From contig NZ_VWNA01000003.1 of the NCBI RefSeq assembly GCF_009600605.1, forward strand, positions 372,001-436,000: DNA of 64,000 bases. Direction: 5' to 3'. Shown piece by piece: positions 1 to 9,041 of the stretch. Below the pieces are notes generated by a model. That model saw only the letters and a program-made list of their open reading frames with translations, was not told where the DNA came from and made no database searches. Each line of letters starts with the position of its first letter. Within the stretch, counting starts at the first letter, position 1. The DNA is from Segnochrobactrum spirostomi. GTDB taxonomy: Bacteria > Pseudomonadota > Alphaproteobacteria > Rhizobiales > Segnochrobactraceae. The position numbers and the translations under genes were made by a program.

Positions 1-772
1 GGTCGGCGAGCTGTTCTCCTCGCCGACGGCGAAGAGCTTCCTCGACGCGGCCCGCGAGGCGAACGGGGGCAAGGGCGTCGTCTGCCTCTACGGCAACTAT
101 GCCGGCGACAACATGAACGTGAAGATGGCGGTGCAACTCGCCGCCAAGGAGGGCCTGACCATCGCGACCGTCGTCGCCAACGACGACGTGTGCTCTGCGC
201 CCGCCTCCGAGCGGGAGAAGCGGCGCGGTGTCGCCGGCGAGATCTTCATGTGGAAGGTCGGGGCGGCGAAGGCGGCCGAGGGCGCGAGCCTCGAGGAGGT
301 GCGTGCCACCGCGCAGAAGGCGATCGATTCGTGCCGCTCGGTCGGCATCGGCCTCGGGCCCTGCACCCTGCCGGCGGTCGGGCATCCGAATTTCGAGATC
401 GCGCCGGGCACGATGGAAGTCGGTATCGGCCACCACGGCGAGCCGGGCACCCGCGTCGAGCCGCTCAAGACCGCCGCCGAGATCGGCCGCGACATGGCCT
501 CCATCGTGCTCGACGACCACGGCTTGGCGGCGGGCACGGAGGTTGCCGTCCTCGTCTCCGGCCTCGGCGCGACGCCGCTCAACGAGCTCTACATCCTCAA
601 CGATGCGATCGAGGCGGAGATCACCGCGCGCGGGCTCGTGGTGCACAAGACCTATGTCGGCAACTATTTCACCTCGCTCGAGATGGTCGGCGCGACGTTG
701 ACCGTGATGGCGCTCGACGACGAGCTGAAGCGCCTTCTGGCGGTCGAAGCGGCCTGCCCGGCCGGGCTTTGA
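1..772 (+). CDS. dhaK: Dihydroxyacetone kinase subunit DhaK, 5' end missing
   Basis: Substrate-binding subunit of a two-subunit dihydroxyacetone (or related ketose) kinase. The reading frame is open from the window edge (codons begin at base 2), so the N-terminus is missing; 256 residues remain. The family motif GNYAGDNMN is present near residue 35. The motif GIGHHGEPGTR carries the histidine that in characterised DhaK proteins binds the substrate covalently. A DhaL gene follows after 14 bases, as expected for the pair. Whether the phosphate donor is ATP or a PTS protein cannot be read from here. Related kinases act on erythrulose and other short ketoses, so the substrate is not certain. Confidence 0.93.
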   Translation, partial: VGELFSSPTAKSFLDAAREANGGKGVVCLYGNYAGDNMNVKMAVQLAAKEGLTIATVVANDDVCSAPASEREKRRGVAGEIFMWKVGAAKAAEGASLEEVRATAQKAIDSCRSVGIGLGPCTLPAVGHPNFEIAPGTMEVGIGHHGEPGTRVEPLKTAAEIGRDMASIVLDDHGLAAGTEVAVLVSGLGATPLNELYILNDAIEAEITARGLVVHKTYVGNYFTSLEMVGATLTVMALDDELKRLLAVEAACPAGL

Positions 773-786
773 GGGGGGATGGGTTG

Positions 787-1428
787 ATGCAATCCTTTGC
801 GAACGAGGGCGCCGCCGGCATGGTCCTGGCGGTCGCCGGCGTGATCGTCGCCAACCGGGCGTACTTGAGCGAGATCGACGGCAAGATCGGTGACGGCGAT
901 CACGGCGTGAACATGGCCAAGGGCTTCGGCATGGCGGCCGAGCGGATCGGCCCGGACATGAGCCTCGCGACCGCTTTCGACTCCCTCGGCACGGTGCTGA
1001 TGAGCGAGATCGGCGGGTCGATGGGGCCGCTCTACGGCATGATGTTCACCCGCTTCGCCGAAACGATCGACAAGGTGCCGGCGATCGATGCTGCGGCGTT
1101 CTCCGCGATGCTCGCGAGCGGGCTCGACGGCATCGAGACGATCGGCGCGGCCAAGGTGGGCGACAAGACGCTCCTCGATACGTTGGTGCCGGCGAAGACC
1201 GCGTTCGATGCGGCGATCGCCGAGGGACAATCCTTCGCCTCCGCCCTCGATGCGCTGTCGACGGCGGCGGAAGCGGGGCGTGACAGCACCAAGGATCTGG
1301 TGGCGAAGATCGGCCGGGCGAGCCGTCTCGGTGAGCGCTCCCTCGGCGTGCTCGATGCCGGCGCGACCTCCTGCGCCCTCATCCTGACCACGCTCGCAAC
1401 CGAAGCGAAGGCGCGGCTCGGCGCCTGA
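787..1428 (+). CDS. dhaL: Dihydroxyacetone kinase subunit DhaL
   Basis: Nucleotide-binding subunit that phosphorylates the ketose held by DhaK. The product has 213 residues, the usual DhaL length. The N-terminal motif GDGDHGVNMAKG supplies the aspartates that bind Mg-ADP in the family. GGSMGPLYG, GDKTLLD and GRASRLGERSLG are further DAK2-domain signatures. The start is the ATG just after the dhaK stop, preceded by a purine-rich GAGGGGGGATGGG stretch. It is co-transcribed with dhaK. No DhaM (PTS donor) gene is visible downstream, because the next gene is on the other strand. Confidence 0.93.
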   Translation: MQSFANEGAAGMVLAVAGVIVANRAYLSEIDGKIGDGDHGVNMAKGFGMAAERIGPDMSLATAFDSLGTVLMSEIGGSMGPLYGMMFTRFAETIDKVPAIDAAAFSAMLASGLDGIETIGAAKVGDKTLLDTLVPAKTAFDAAIAEGQSFASALDALSTAAEAGRDSTKDLVAKIGRASRLGERSLGVLDAGATSCALILTTLATEAKARLGA

Positions 1429-1438
1429 GGAGCCTCGA

Positions 1439-1475
1439 GCCCTTTCGGACGGCCCCGCGGGTCGGCCGAAAGGGC
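1439..1475. terminator. Bidirectional terminator hairpin
   Basis: A perfect 10-bp inverted repeat (GCCCTTTCGG at 1439-1448, CCGAAAGGGC at 1466-1475) with a 17-base loop lies between the convergent dhaL and iron ABC ATPase genes. Position and symmetry suit termination from both sides. No long T run follows, so termination is inferred. Confidence 0.6.
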
Positions 1476-1482
1476 GGCGTGT

Positions 1483-2240
<758 letters not shown>

Positions 2241-2244
<4 letters not shown>

Positions 2245-3281
2245 GCGGCACGCTGCAAGCGGTAGAGCAGGAGCGAGAAGACCGGCACGCCGACCAGCGC
2301 GGTGACCACACCCACGGGGAGCACCTGCTGCGGAACCAGGGCGCGCGCGGCGATGTCCGCCAGGACCATGAAGATCGCCCCGGAGACGGCGCAGGCGGGC
2401 AGCAGGCGGATGTGCAGCGGCCCGACGAGGAAGCGGGTGACGTGGGGCACCACGAGGCCGACGAAGCCGATCGACCCGACCATGCTGACGATCGTCGCCG
2501 TCATCATCGCAGTGAGGCAGAATAATGTGAGCCGCGCCCTGGCGACGTCGACGCCGAGCGCCGCCGCGGCCTCGTCGCCGAAGGCGAAGGCATCGAGCAC
2601 CCGCGCTTGGGTCAGGCACGCCACGAGGCCGGCCCCGACGACGCCCGCGACCAGCGCGAACTCCGGCCAGCGCACACCCCCGAAGCTGCCGAGGAGCCAG
2701 AACATCACGTCACGGGCCTGCTGGGCGTTAGCCGAGGTGGTCACGATGTAGGCCGTCGTCGCATTGAAGAGTTGCGAGGCGGCGACGCCCGCGAGAATGG
2801 TGCGGTCCGCGCCGGCGGCGGTGCCGTTCGACAGGAGGGCGACGAACAGGAAGGCCGCGAACGCGCCGGCGAATGCGCCGGCCGAGAGCGACACAGCCCC
2901 CGCACCGAGGCCGAGGATGACGATCGCGACCGCGCCTGTCGAAGCGCCGGCCGAAACGCCGAGGACGTAGGGTTCGGCGAGCGGGTTGCGCAGCAGCGCC
3001 TGCATGATCGCCCCGCAGAGCGCGAGGCCCGCGCCGCAGAACGCCGCGACGAGAGCCCGGCTGAGCCGGTAGTCCCAGATCACCGTCTCCTGAATCCGGC
3101 TGAGTGCCACATCGGTCCAGCCGAGCCGGTTGGTCACCGCCGCGACGGTCGTCGTCAGGGGGATCGGCAGATCGCCGACCCCGACGCTCACACCGACGAC
3201 GGCGAGCACCGCGGCGAGGGACAGGATCGTCAGGCCGAGGAGCAGGCCCATCCGCCGGAGGGAGCGCACCGGTCCGCTCAC
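2241..3281 (-). CDS. FecCD-family ABC transporter permease
   Basis: Inner-membrane permease of the iron-complex/B12 import family, 346 residues with about ten hydrophobic segments. The RLSRALVAAFCGAGLALCGA and NPLAEPYVLGVSAGAS stretches match the conserved FecCD/BtuC N-terminal half, and VGSIGFVGLVVPHVTRFLVG is the family coupling and late-helix region. It overlaps the binding-protein gene and the ATPase gene by 4 bases each, so the three are translationally coupled. Confidence 0.92.
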
Positions 3282-4312
3282 CGGAGGAGACCGAGGGCCT
3301 TCAACTGCGCGGCGACCTGCTCCGCGCCGTAGATCGTGCGCACGCCGGGGTTCATCGCCTGGCCGTCCATGACGACGATCGCCTTCGACTTCACGGCCGG
3401 CAGTTCGCTGAGGGCGGGGTCCGTGGTGAGAAAGCGCACCTTGGCGTCGGACTTATCGAGTTCCCAACGATTGCGGTCGAGGCTCGCGGCGACGATCACG
3501 CCCGGGTTGGCGGCGATGATGCTCTCCCACCCGACCGTGGGCCACTCCGCCTCCGACGCGATCGCGTTGGTGCCGCCGAGCAGGTTGGCGATGTAGCCCG
3601 AGGCACCGTTCTTGCCGCCCACATAGGCGTCCGCGGACGGCGACGGGCTCGAGAACCAGAACAGATAGGAGAGCGGCTTGCCGCTCGTGCCGTTGTTCTG
3701 GACCATTGCGCGCAGGGCGGCCTCGCGCGCTTTGAAGTCGGCGATGAGGGCCTGGCCGCGATCCTGGACGTCGAAGATACGGGAAAGCTCGTCGATCTCC
3801 TGATAGAGGAGCGCGCTCGTCCACAGGCGGTCACGGCTCCCGTAGGTGTCCTTGGTCGCCTTGGTGTCGAGGCAGGTGCTCGGCGAGAGGTAGGTCGGCA
3901 CGCCGACCTTTTCGAAATCCTCGCGTTTGGCGACCTTGCTGTTCGGACCGAGCAGGCTCGGCAGGGCCGCGGCGACTAAATCGGGGTCTTCGGCCAGCAT
4001 CGATTCGAAGGTGGGGAACTCGACCGTGAGGAGCTTCACCTTGGCGTTGGCCGCGGCGAGCTGGGGCATGACGTGGCTGGGCCAGAAGGCGGTGCCGACC
4101 ATCCGATCCTGTAGCCCGAGCAGAAGGAGAATCTCGGCGCTGTTCTGCCCGAGACCGATCGCCCGCTGCGGCGCCTTCGGGAACGTGACCTCGACCCCGC
4201 AATTCTCGAGGACGAGGGGATAATGCGTCGACGCGGCCTGCGCCGCATTCAGCATCAACAAAAGTGCAAATATAGAATTAGAGAATTTAAAAAGAGATAG
4301 AATTCGAGTCAT
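3278..4312 (-). CDS. Periplasmic iron-complex-type substrate-binding protein
   Basis: Binding protein for the ABC importer encoded downstream, 344 residues. A basic-hydrophobic N-terminus ending in MLNAAQAA looks like a Sec signal peptide cleaved near residue 26. The mature part shows the two-lobe class III (BtuF/FhuD/TroA-like) pattern, including VTFPKAPQRAIGLGQNSAEI and a YVGGKNGASGYIANLLGGTN stretch. The 5' end of the gene is AT-rich. The upstream intergenic DNA holds a possible Irr-type iron box. Substrate is unassigned; cobalamin cannot be excluded. Confidence 0.88.
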   Translation of the reverse strand: MTRILSLFKFSNSIFALLLMLNAAQAASTHYPLVLENCGVEVTFPKAPQRAIGLGQNSAEILLLLGLQDRMVGTAFWPSHVMPQLAAANAKVKLLTVEFPTFESMLAEDPDLVAAALPSLLGPNSKVAKREDFEKVGVPTYLSPSTCLDTKATKDTYGSRDRLWTSALLYQEIDELSRIFDVQDRGQALIADFKAREAALRAMVQNNGTSGKPLSYLFWFSSPSPSADAYVGGKNGASGYIANLLGGTNAIASEAEWPTVGWESIIAANPGVIVAASLDRNRWELDKSDAKVRFLTTDPALSELPAVKSKAIVVMDGQAMNPGVRTIYGAEQVAAQLKALGLLR

Positions 4313-4404
4313 GCCGTGTCCCAGATCTTTCCCATCTTGCGGCCGCTATATCAGGATCGGTCGGGACGACAAGAGGTAAGAACGAACACTGCTGCGAGAG
4401 GTGA

Positions 4405-4419
4405 TTATAGTTATTCTAA
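4405..4419 (-). promoter_or_regulatory. Possible iron-control element (ICE-like box)
   Basis: TTATAG-TTA-TTCTAA matches the alphaproteobacterial Irr-box half sites (TTAGAA-N3-TTCTAA) at 10 of 12 positions. It lies about 90 bases upstream of the binding-protein start, in an AT-rich island. An iron transporter is a plausible Irr/Fur/RirA target, but this is a single eye-matched site. Confidence 0.3.
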
Positions 4420-4449
4420 GCGGATGTGACCCTATACGCAGACCGGCGG

Positions 4450-4471
4450 GCCGGCGCGGGTTCGCGCCGGC
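4450..4471 (-). terminator. Hairpin downstream of the DUF1272 gene
   Basis: A perfect 9-bp stem (GCCGGCGCG / CGCGCCGGC) with a 4-base loop lies 11 bases past the stop of the DUF1272 gene on the minus strand. This fits a terminator separating it from the iron-transport promoter. Confidence 0.5.
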
Positions 4472-4481
4472 GCTCACGGCA

Positions 4482-4733
4482 TTACATCGCGGGAGGCAAA
4501 CAGCCGTCGGCCTTGAGGATACGCTTAGTGGAGGCTGGGTTCCGATCGAGCATGTGCGCCGGACGGATTGGTCGAACGACGAGGTTGCCCCCGCAATTGG
4601 GACTCGTGCCCCCGAGCACGCCGTCCGCGCAGGTCGCGCAAAATGTGCATTCGAATGTGCAGATACGGGCGTTCATGCTGGATGGCGGAAGGTCGCTATC
4701 ACAGCATTCACAATTGGGTCGCAGCTCAAGCAT
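4482..4733 (-). CDS. DUF1272 domain small cysteine-rich protein
   Basis: An 83-residue protein that I recognise as the DUF1272 family, from MLELRPNCECCDSDLPP at the start, the FECTFCATCADGVLGG core and the CPNCGG-like end (here SPNCGG, followed by VRPIRPA). Several CxxC pairs suggest a zinc ribbon or other metal site; function is unknown. It is a free-standing minus-strand gene between the aldo/keto reductase and the iron transporter. The conserved reading frame in an otherwise gene-free 620-base gap shows it is real. Confidence 0.85.
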   Translation of the reverse strand: MLELRPNCECCDSDLPPSSMNARICTFECTFCATCADGVLGGTSPNCGGNLVVRPIRPAHMLDRNPASTKRILKADGCLPPAM

Positions 4734-4933
4734 TCGAGGCCTCCATCATTTGCGCCCATCGTCCCGAATATCCTCGGATCACGCAATAATCCGAGGCTTG
4801 GTCGCGTCACCGCTCGGGAGGCCGGCCGGCTCGAAATCTCTTTGTTCGGCCGGCAGCCTTGCTGGGCGGAATCGATGAAGTCCCACGTGAGGCGCCTCGG
4901 AGGAGGCGTTCGATCGCCCGATCCGGGCCGTCC

Positions 4934-5932
4934 TCAGCGGCGTTCGCTGTCGAGATCGGCCATCGCCTGAGCGTGATAGCGGTCGCCGCGCGCGGCGCCC
5001 TTCGGGACGGCGTGCTCGATCGCGGCGAGGTCTTCGGCGGAGAGCCGGACGTCGAGCGCGGCGAGGGCGTCGGTGAGTTGGGCGGGCCGGCGGGCGCCGA
5101 TTAGGGGCACGATGTCGTCGCCTTGGGCGAGGGCCCAGGCGATCGCAGCTTGGGACATCGGCAGGCCTTTCGCCTCGGCGACGGCACGCAGCGCCTCCAC
5201 GAGCGCGAGGTTCGCCGCGCCGTTCTCGCCCTCGAAGCGCGGGCTGTGGGCGCGGTAGTCTCCGGCGCCGTAGCCGCCCGGCCGCCAACGGCCGCCGAGC
5301 ATGCCGCGCGCGAGGATGCCGTAGGCCGTGACGTCGATGCCGAGATCGCGCAGGGTGGGGAGGATCTCGTCCTCGATGCCGCGCGAGAGCAGCGAATATT
5401 CGATCTGGAGATCGACGATCGGGTGCACCGCCGCCGCGCGGCGGATCGTTTGCGCGCCGACCTCCGACAAGCCGATATGGCGGATGTGCCCCGCCTTGGC
5501 GAGTTCGGCGAGGGTGCCGATCACCGCCTCGACGTCGGTGCCGGGCGGCAGGCGGGCCGGCCTGTAGATATCGATGTATTCGGTGCCGAGGCGCTTGAGC
5601 GAATAGGCGAGGGCCGTCTTGATCGCTGCGGGGGTCAGGGCATAGCCCAGCCATTGGCCGGTCGGGTCGCGCTGTGCGCCGAACTTGACGCTGAGCACGT
5701 AGCGGTCGCGGGCGATGCCGCGAAGCGCTTCGGCGACGAGCATCTCGTTGTCTCCCATGGCGTAGAAATCGCCGGTGTCGAACAGGGTGACGCTGGCATC
5801 GAGCGCGGCGTGGATCGTGGCGATGCTCTCGGCGCGGTCGGCCGGACCATAGACGCCGTCCGACATGCCCATGCAGCCGAGGGCGAAGGCGGACACGACG
5901 GGTCCGGTCTTTCCGAGTTGGCGGGTCTTCAT
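4934..5932 (-). CDS. Aldo/keto reductase
   Basis: NADPH-dependent oxidoreductase with a TIM-barrel fold, 332 residues. The N-terminal MKTRQLGKTGPVVSAFALGC is the family start, which fixes the initiation codon; a longer reading frame adds 39 residues that do not look like the family. LFDTGDFYAMGDNE holds the catalytic Asp and Tyr, and VLSVKFG holds the Lys. At the usual His position the sequence reads DIYRPARLPP, so the canonical catalytic His appears to be absent, as in some members of this subgroup. It is divergent from a LysR gene that probably controls it. Confidence 0.9.
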   Translation of the reverse strand: MKTRQLGKTGPVVSAFALGCMGMSDGVYGPADRAESIATIHAALDASVTLFDTGDFYAMGDNEMLVAEALRGIARDRYVLSVKFGAQRDPTGQWLGYALTPAAIKTALAYSLKRLGTEYIDIYRPARLPPGTDVEAVIGTLAELAKAGHIRHIGLSEVGAQTIRRAAAVHPIVDLQIEYSLLSRGIEDEILPTLRDLGIDVTAYGILARGMLGGRWRPGGYGAGDYRAHSPRFEGENGAANLALVEALRAVAEAKGLPMSQAAIAWALAQGDDIVPLIGARRPAQLTDALAALDVRLSAEDLAAIEHAVPKGAARGDRYHAQAMADLDSERR

Positions 5933-6048
5933 CGGGTTGATCTCCTCGAAGCAGCGGGGAAAGGCCCCGTCCGTGAAACGAAGATGCATCCGATAAGATC
6001 GTGCGATAATCCGTAGATCATGGAACGACGTGTACGGAATTCCGCACA
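5933..6048. promoter_or_regulatory. Divergent promoter of the reductase and LysR genes
   Basis: A 116-base intergenic region between divergent genes, the classic place for a LysR operator. It contains the palindrome CGGAATTCCG at 6035-6044, just before the regulator's start, and two GATAA-containing repeats near 5992-6010. Which of these the regulator binds is not known. Confidence 0.45.
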
Positions 6049-6957
6049 ATGGCCGACGCCCCGCTCGACGATCTCCACGCCTTCGCTGCCGTCGCCCGCG
6101 CCCGCGGCTTTCGCGGCGCGGCTGTTGCGGAAGGCGTCTCTGCCTCCGCGTTGAGCGAAGCGGTGCGTCGGCTCGAGACGCGGCTCGGCGTCCGCCTGCT
6201 CAACCGCACGACCCGCTCCGTCGCCCCGACGGAGGCAGGTCTCCGGCTGCTCGAACGTTTGACGCCCGCGCTCGACGAGATCGCCGCCGCGCTCGACGGG
6301 ATCAACAGCGTCCGGGCGCGCCCGAGCGGCACCCTGCGGCTCAACGTGCCGGTGATCGTGTCGCGCTTCGTGCTGCCGCCGATCGTCGGCGGATTTCTGA
6401 GCGCCTATCCGGACATCACCCTCGACGTCATGGCGGAGGACAGCTTCGTCGATATTCTCGCCGCCGGCTTCGACGCGGGCGTGCGTTATGACGAACGGCT
6501 CGAGCTCGACATGATCGCGGTGCCGATCGGCCCGCGCACCCAGCGTTATGTGGCGGCGGCGTCCCCGGCTTATCTCGCGGCGCATGGCCCGCCGAACCAT
6601 CCCGGCGACCTCGTCGGACATGCCTGCATCCGCCACCGCTTTCCGGGCCGGGCGAGCCCGGCATGGGAGTTCGAGCGGGGCGACGAGATCGTGCGGGTGA
6701 GCGTCCAGGGACCGCTCGTCGCCTCGACGCTCGATCTTCAGATCGCCGCGGCCGTCGCCGGCCTCGGCATCCTCTATTCGTTCGAGGATGCGCTCGCGCC
6801 GGAGATCGCGGCGGGCCGGCTGGTGCCGGTGCTGGAGGACTGGTGGCAGTCCTTTTCAGGGCCCTATCTCTATTATGCGGGGCGGCGTTATCTGCCCGCC
6901 CCGCTTCGCGCTTTCGTCGATTATGTGCGGGTGCTTCCCGCCTCCGCGGCCGGGTGA
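6049..6957 (+). CDS. LysR-family transcriptional regulator
   Basis: A 302-residue regulator. The N-terminal winged helix-turn-helix (about residues 6-64) includes FAAVARARGFRGAAVAEGVS and LETRLGVRLLNRTTRSVAPT. The remainder is a LysR substrate-binding domain of the usual length, including GTLRLNVPVIVSRFVLPPI. It is divergent from the aldo/keto reductase, its likely target. The gene ends 7 bases before the end of the convergent dehydrogenase gene. Confidence 0.93.
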   Translation: MADAPLDDLHAFAAVARARGFRGAAVAEGVSASALSEAVRRLETRLGVRLLNRTTRSVAPTEAGLRLLERLTPALDEIAAALDGINSVRARPSGTLRLNVPVIVSRFVLPPIVGGFLSAYPDITLDVMAEDSFVDILAAGFDAGVRYDERLELDMIAVPIGPRTQRYVAAASPAYLAAHGPPNHPGDLVGHACIRHRFPGRASPAWEFERGDEIVRVSVQGPLVASTLDLQIAAAVAGLGILYSFEDALAPEIAAGRLVPVLEDWWQSFSGPYLYYAGRRYLPAPLRAFVDYVRVLPASAAG

Positions 6958-6964
6958 GCGCGCC

Positions 6965-8173
6965 TCAGAGGCGGCCGTCGATCGCCCGGTCGAGCAGGCC
7001 CCGGAGGTTCGCCGTGTCGAGGGCGATCGGGTTGCCGCCGGCGCACGGGTCGGCGAGCGCCATCTCGACCACCTTGTCGCGGTCGATGTCGTGAAGGCCG
7101 ATGTCGCCGAGGGTGGCGCCGATGCCGAGCCCGTCGCGCAGCCGGACGATCCATTGGATCACCGCGTCGCCGTCGTGGGCCGGCAGGTCGAGGATGCGGG
7201 CGAGCGCGGTCAGCTTGTCCTCGACCGCCGGACGGTTGAAGGCGACGACATAGGGCATCAGCACCGCGTTGAGCAGGCCATGATGGGCGTCGTGGAGGGC
7301 GCCGAGCGGATGGGCGAGGGCGTGGATGGCACCGAGCCCCTTCTGCAGCGCCACGCAGCCCATGCCGGAGGCGATCAGCATCTGCGACCGTGCCTCGATG
7401 TCGGAGCCGTCCGCGACGGCGCGCGGCAGGTGCTCCTTGATGAGCCGCATCGCATTGAGCGCGACGCCCTCGGCCATCGGGTGGAAGGTCGGCGCGCTGT
7501 AGGCTTCGAGGGCGTGCGAGAGCGCGTCCATCCCGGTCGCGGCCGTCACCTTGGCCGGCAGGCCGAGGGTGAGCTCGGCGTCCATGAAGACGATGTTCGG
7601 CATCATCCGGGGATGGAAGACGATGACCTTCCGCCCCTCGGTTTCGTGGGTGATGACCGAGGAGCGGCCGAGCTCGGAGCCGGTGCCGGCGGTCGTCGGG
7701 ATCGCGATGACGGGGATCAGGGCGCTGGTATCGACCCGCTTCCAGTTGTCACCGATGTCTTCGAAGTCCCACATCGGGCGGCTCTGGGTCGCCATCAGGG
7801 CGATCGCCTTCGCCGCGTCGAGGGCACTGCCGCCGCCCAGCGCCACGACGAGATCGTGGCCGCCGGCTTTCAGGGCCGCGACGCCCGCCGCGACGTTGCC
7901 GCCGGTCGGGTTCGGCTTGACGTCCGAGAAGAGCGCAGCCGTGACGCCACCCGCCGCGAGCACGTCCATGACCCGGGCGGTGAGCGGCAGATCGGCGAGG
8001 CCGCGGTCGGTGACGACGAGCGGACGGCGCGCTCCGAGCTCGGCGACCGCGGCGGCGAGTTCGGCGATCCGCCCCGCGCCGAAGCGCACGGAGGTCGGGA
8101 AGCTCCAGTTGGAGACGGCCGCGGCAGCGGGCGGCGCGGCCCGGAAGGACGCGGGCTCGGCGATATCGATCAT
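6965..8173 (-). CDS. Iron-containing (group III) alcohol dehydrogenase
   Basis: NAD(P)-dependent metal alcohol dehydrogenase, 402 residues. The Rossmann part has VVALGGGSALDAAKAIA and IAIPTTAGTGSE. The metal-binding part has MDALSHALEAYSAP and the later HALAHPLGALHDAHHG, which supply the Asp and three His ligands. It is the last gene of a minus-strand cluster with polyamine-type transport genes and a glutamine-synthetase-like ligase. It may therefore oxidise or reduce an amino alcohol or aldehyde formed from the imported amine, but this is inferred from context only. Confidence 0.9.
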   Translation of the reverse strand: MIDIAEPASFRAAPPAAAAVSNWSFPTSVRFGAGRIAELAAAVAELGARRPLVVTDRGLADLPLTARVMDVLAAGGVTAALFSDVKPNPTGGNVAAGVAALKAGGHDLVVALGGGSALDAAKAIALMATQSRPMWDFEDIGDNWKRVDTSALIPVIAIPTTAGTGSELGRSSVITHETEGRKVIVFHPRMMPNIVFMDAELTLGLPAKVTAATGMDALSHALEAYSAPTFHPMAEGVALNAMRLIKEHLPRAVADGSDIEARSQMLIASGMGCVALQKGLGAIHALAHPLGALHDAHHGLLNAVLMPYVVAFNRPAVEDKLTALARILDLPAHDGDAVIQWIVRLRDGLGIGATLGDIGLHDIDRDKVVEMALADPCAGGNPIALDTANLRGLLDRAIDGRL

Positions 8174-8195
8174 GGCACCCTCGGAGGACTAGGGA

Positions 8196-9041
8196 TCAGG
8201 CCGGTTCGGCGAGGCGGTTACGGCGGGCGGCGCGACGGCGCACGACGTCCGCGACCACCACCAGCACCAGCGCCGGAATGAAGTTCAGCGTGGCGAGCGC
8301 GGGATAGATCGGCGAGGAGCCAACCGCGATGCCGCTATAGACGAAGGTCGGCAGCGTACGGATCGTGCCGCCGAGGCTGTAGGAAATGTAGAAATTTCCC
8401 CACGACAGCAGGAAGGCGAAGCTCGCCGCCGAGAAGATCCCGGGCCACAGCAGCGGCAGCGTGATCTCGCGGAACACGACCCACCCGCTCGCACCGGCAT
8501 CGCGCGCGGCGTCTTCCAGCGTCTCGTCGAAGCCGTAGACCTGCACCGCCACGATCACCAGCGTGAACGGCGTGATGTAGACGATGTGGCCGATGACGAC
8601 GCTCGCGAGCCCGGTGGTGAAGCCGAGCCATTGGCCGAGCACCGAGAACCACAGCAGCATCACCACGCCGAGCAGGAGCTGCGGAAAGAGCAGCGGCGCG
8701 AAGGTGAGGGCGCGGAAGAAGGTCTGCAGCCGGAAGCGGAAGCGGATCCAGGCGATGGCCCCGGCGGCGCCGAGAACCGTCGCGAAAATCGTCGTGATCG
8801 CAGCGATCAACGCCGAATTCTTCAGCGCCGGGATGAAGTCTCCCTTGGCGAACAGGGCCGGGTACCATTCGGTGGACCAGGTCTCGATCGGCAGCGTGAG
8901 CATGCGGCTGCCGGTGAACGAGAACACGACGAGGGTGATGATCGGCACGTAGAAGAAGGCGAGCAGGAGAGCGACGGAGCCCACCAGCAGGGTGTCGACG
9001 AGGGCGCTCTTGGTACGGTCTGACATCATGCTTCCCCTCAC
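8196..9041 (-). CDS. Polyamine-type ABC transporter permease (PotC/PotI-like)
   Basis: Inner-membrane permease, 281 residues, with about six hydrophobic segments and the EAA-type loop DAARDAGASGWVVFREITLP that contacts the ATPase. It resembles the second permease of spermidine/putrescine importers. Its start overlaps the stop of the preceding permease by 4 bases. ATG codons a few residues downstream are possible alternative starts. Confidence 0.88.
   Translation of the reverse strand: MRGSMMSDRTKSALVDTLLVGSVALLLAFFYVPIITLVVFSFTGSRMLTLPIETWSTEWYPALFAKGDFIPALKNSALIAAITTIFATVLGAAGAIAWIRFRFRLQTFFRALTFAPLLFPQLLLGVVMLLWFSVLGQWLGFTTGLASVVIGHIVYITPFTLVIVAVQVYGFDETLEDAARDAGASGWVVFREITLPLLWPGIFSAASFAFLLSWGNFYISYSLGGTIRTLPTFVYSGIAVGSSPIYPALATLNFIPALVLVVVADVVRRRAARRNRLAEPA

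Noticed and set aside
4313-4481. Cobalamin riboswitch upstream of the BtuCD-like transporter
   Set aside because: I looked for the conserved B12-box pattern on the minus strand and did not find it. The hairpin present fits a terminator for the DUF1272 gene.
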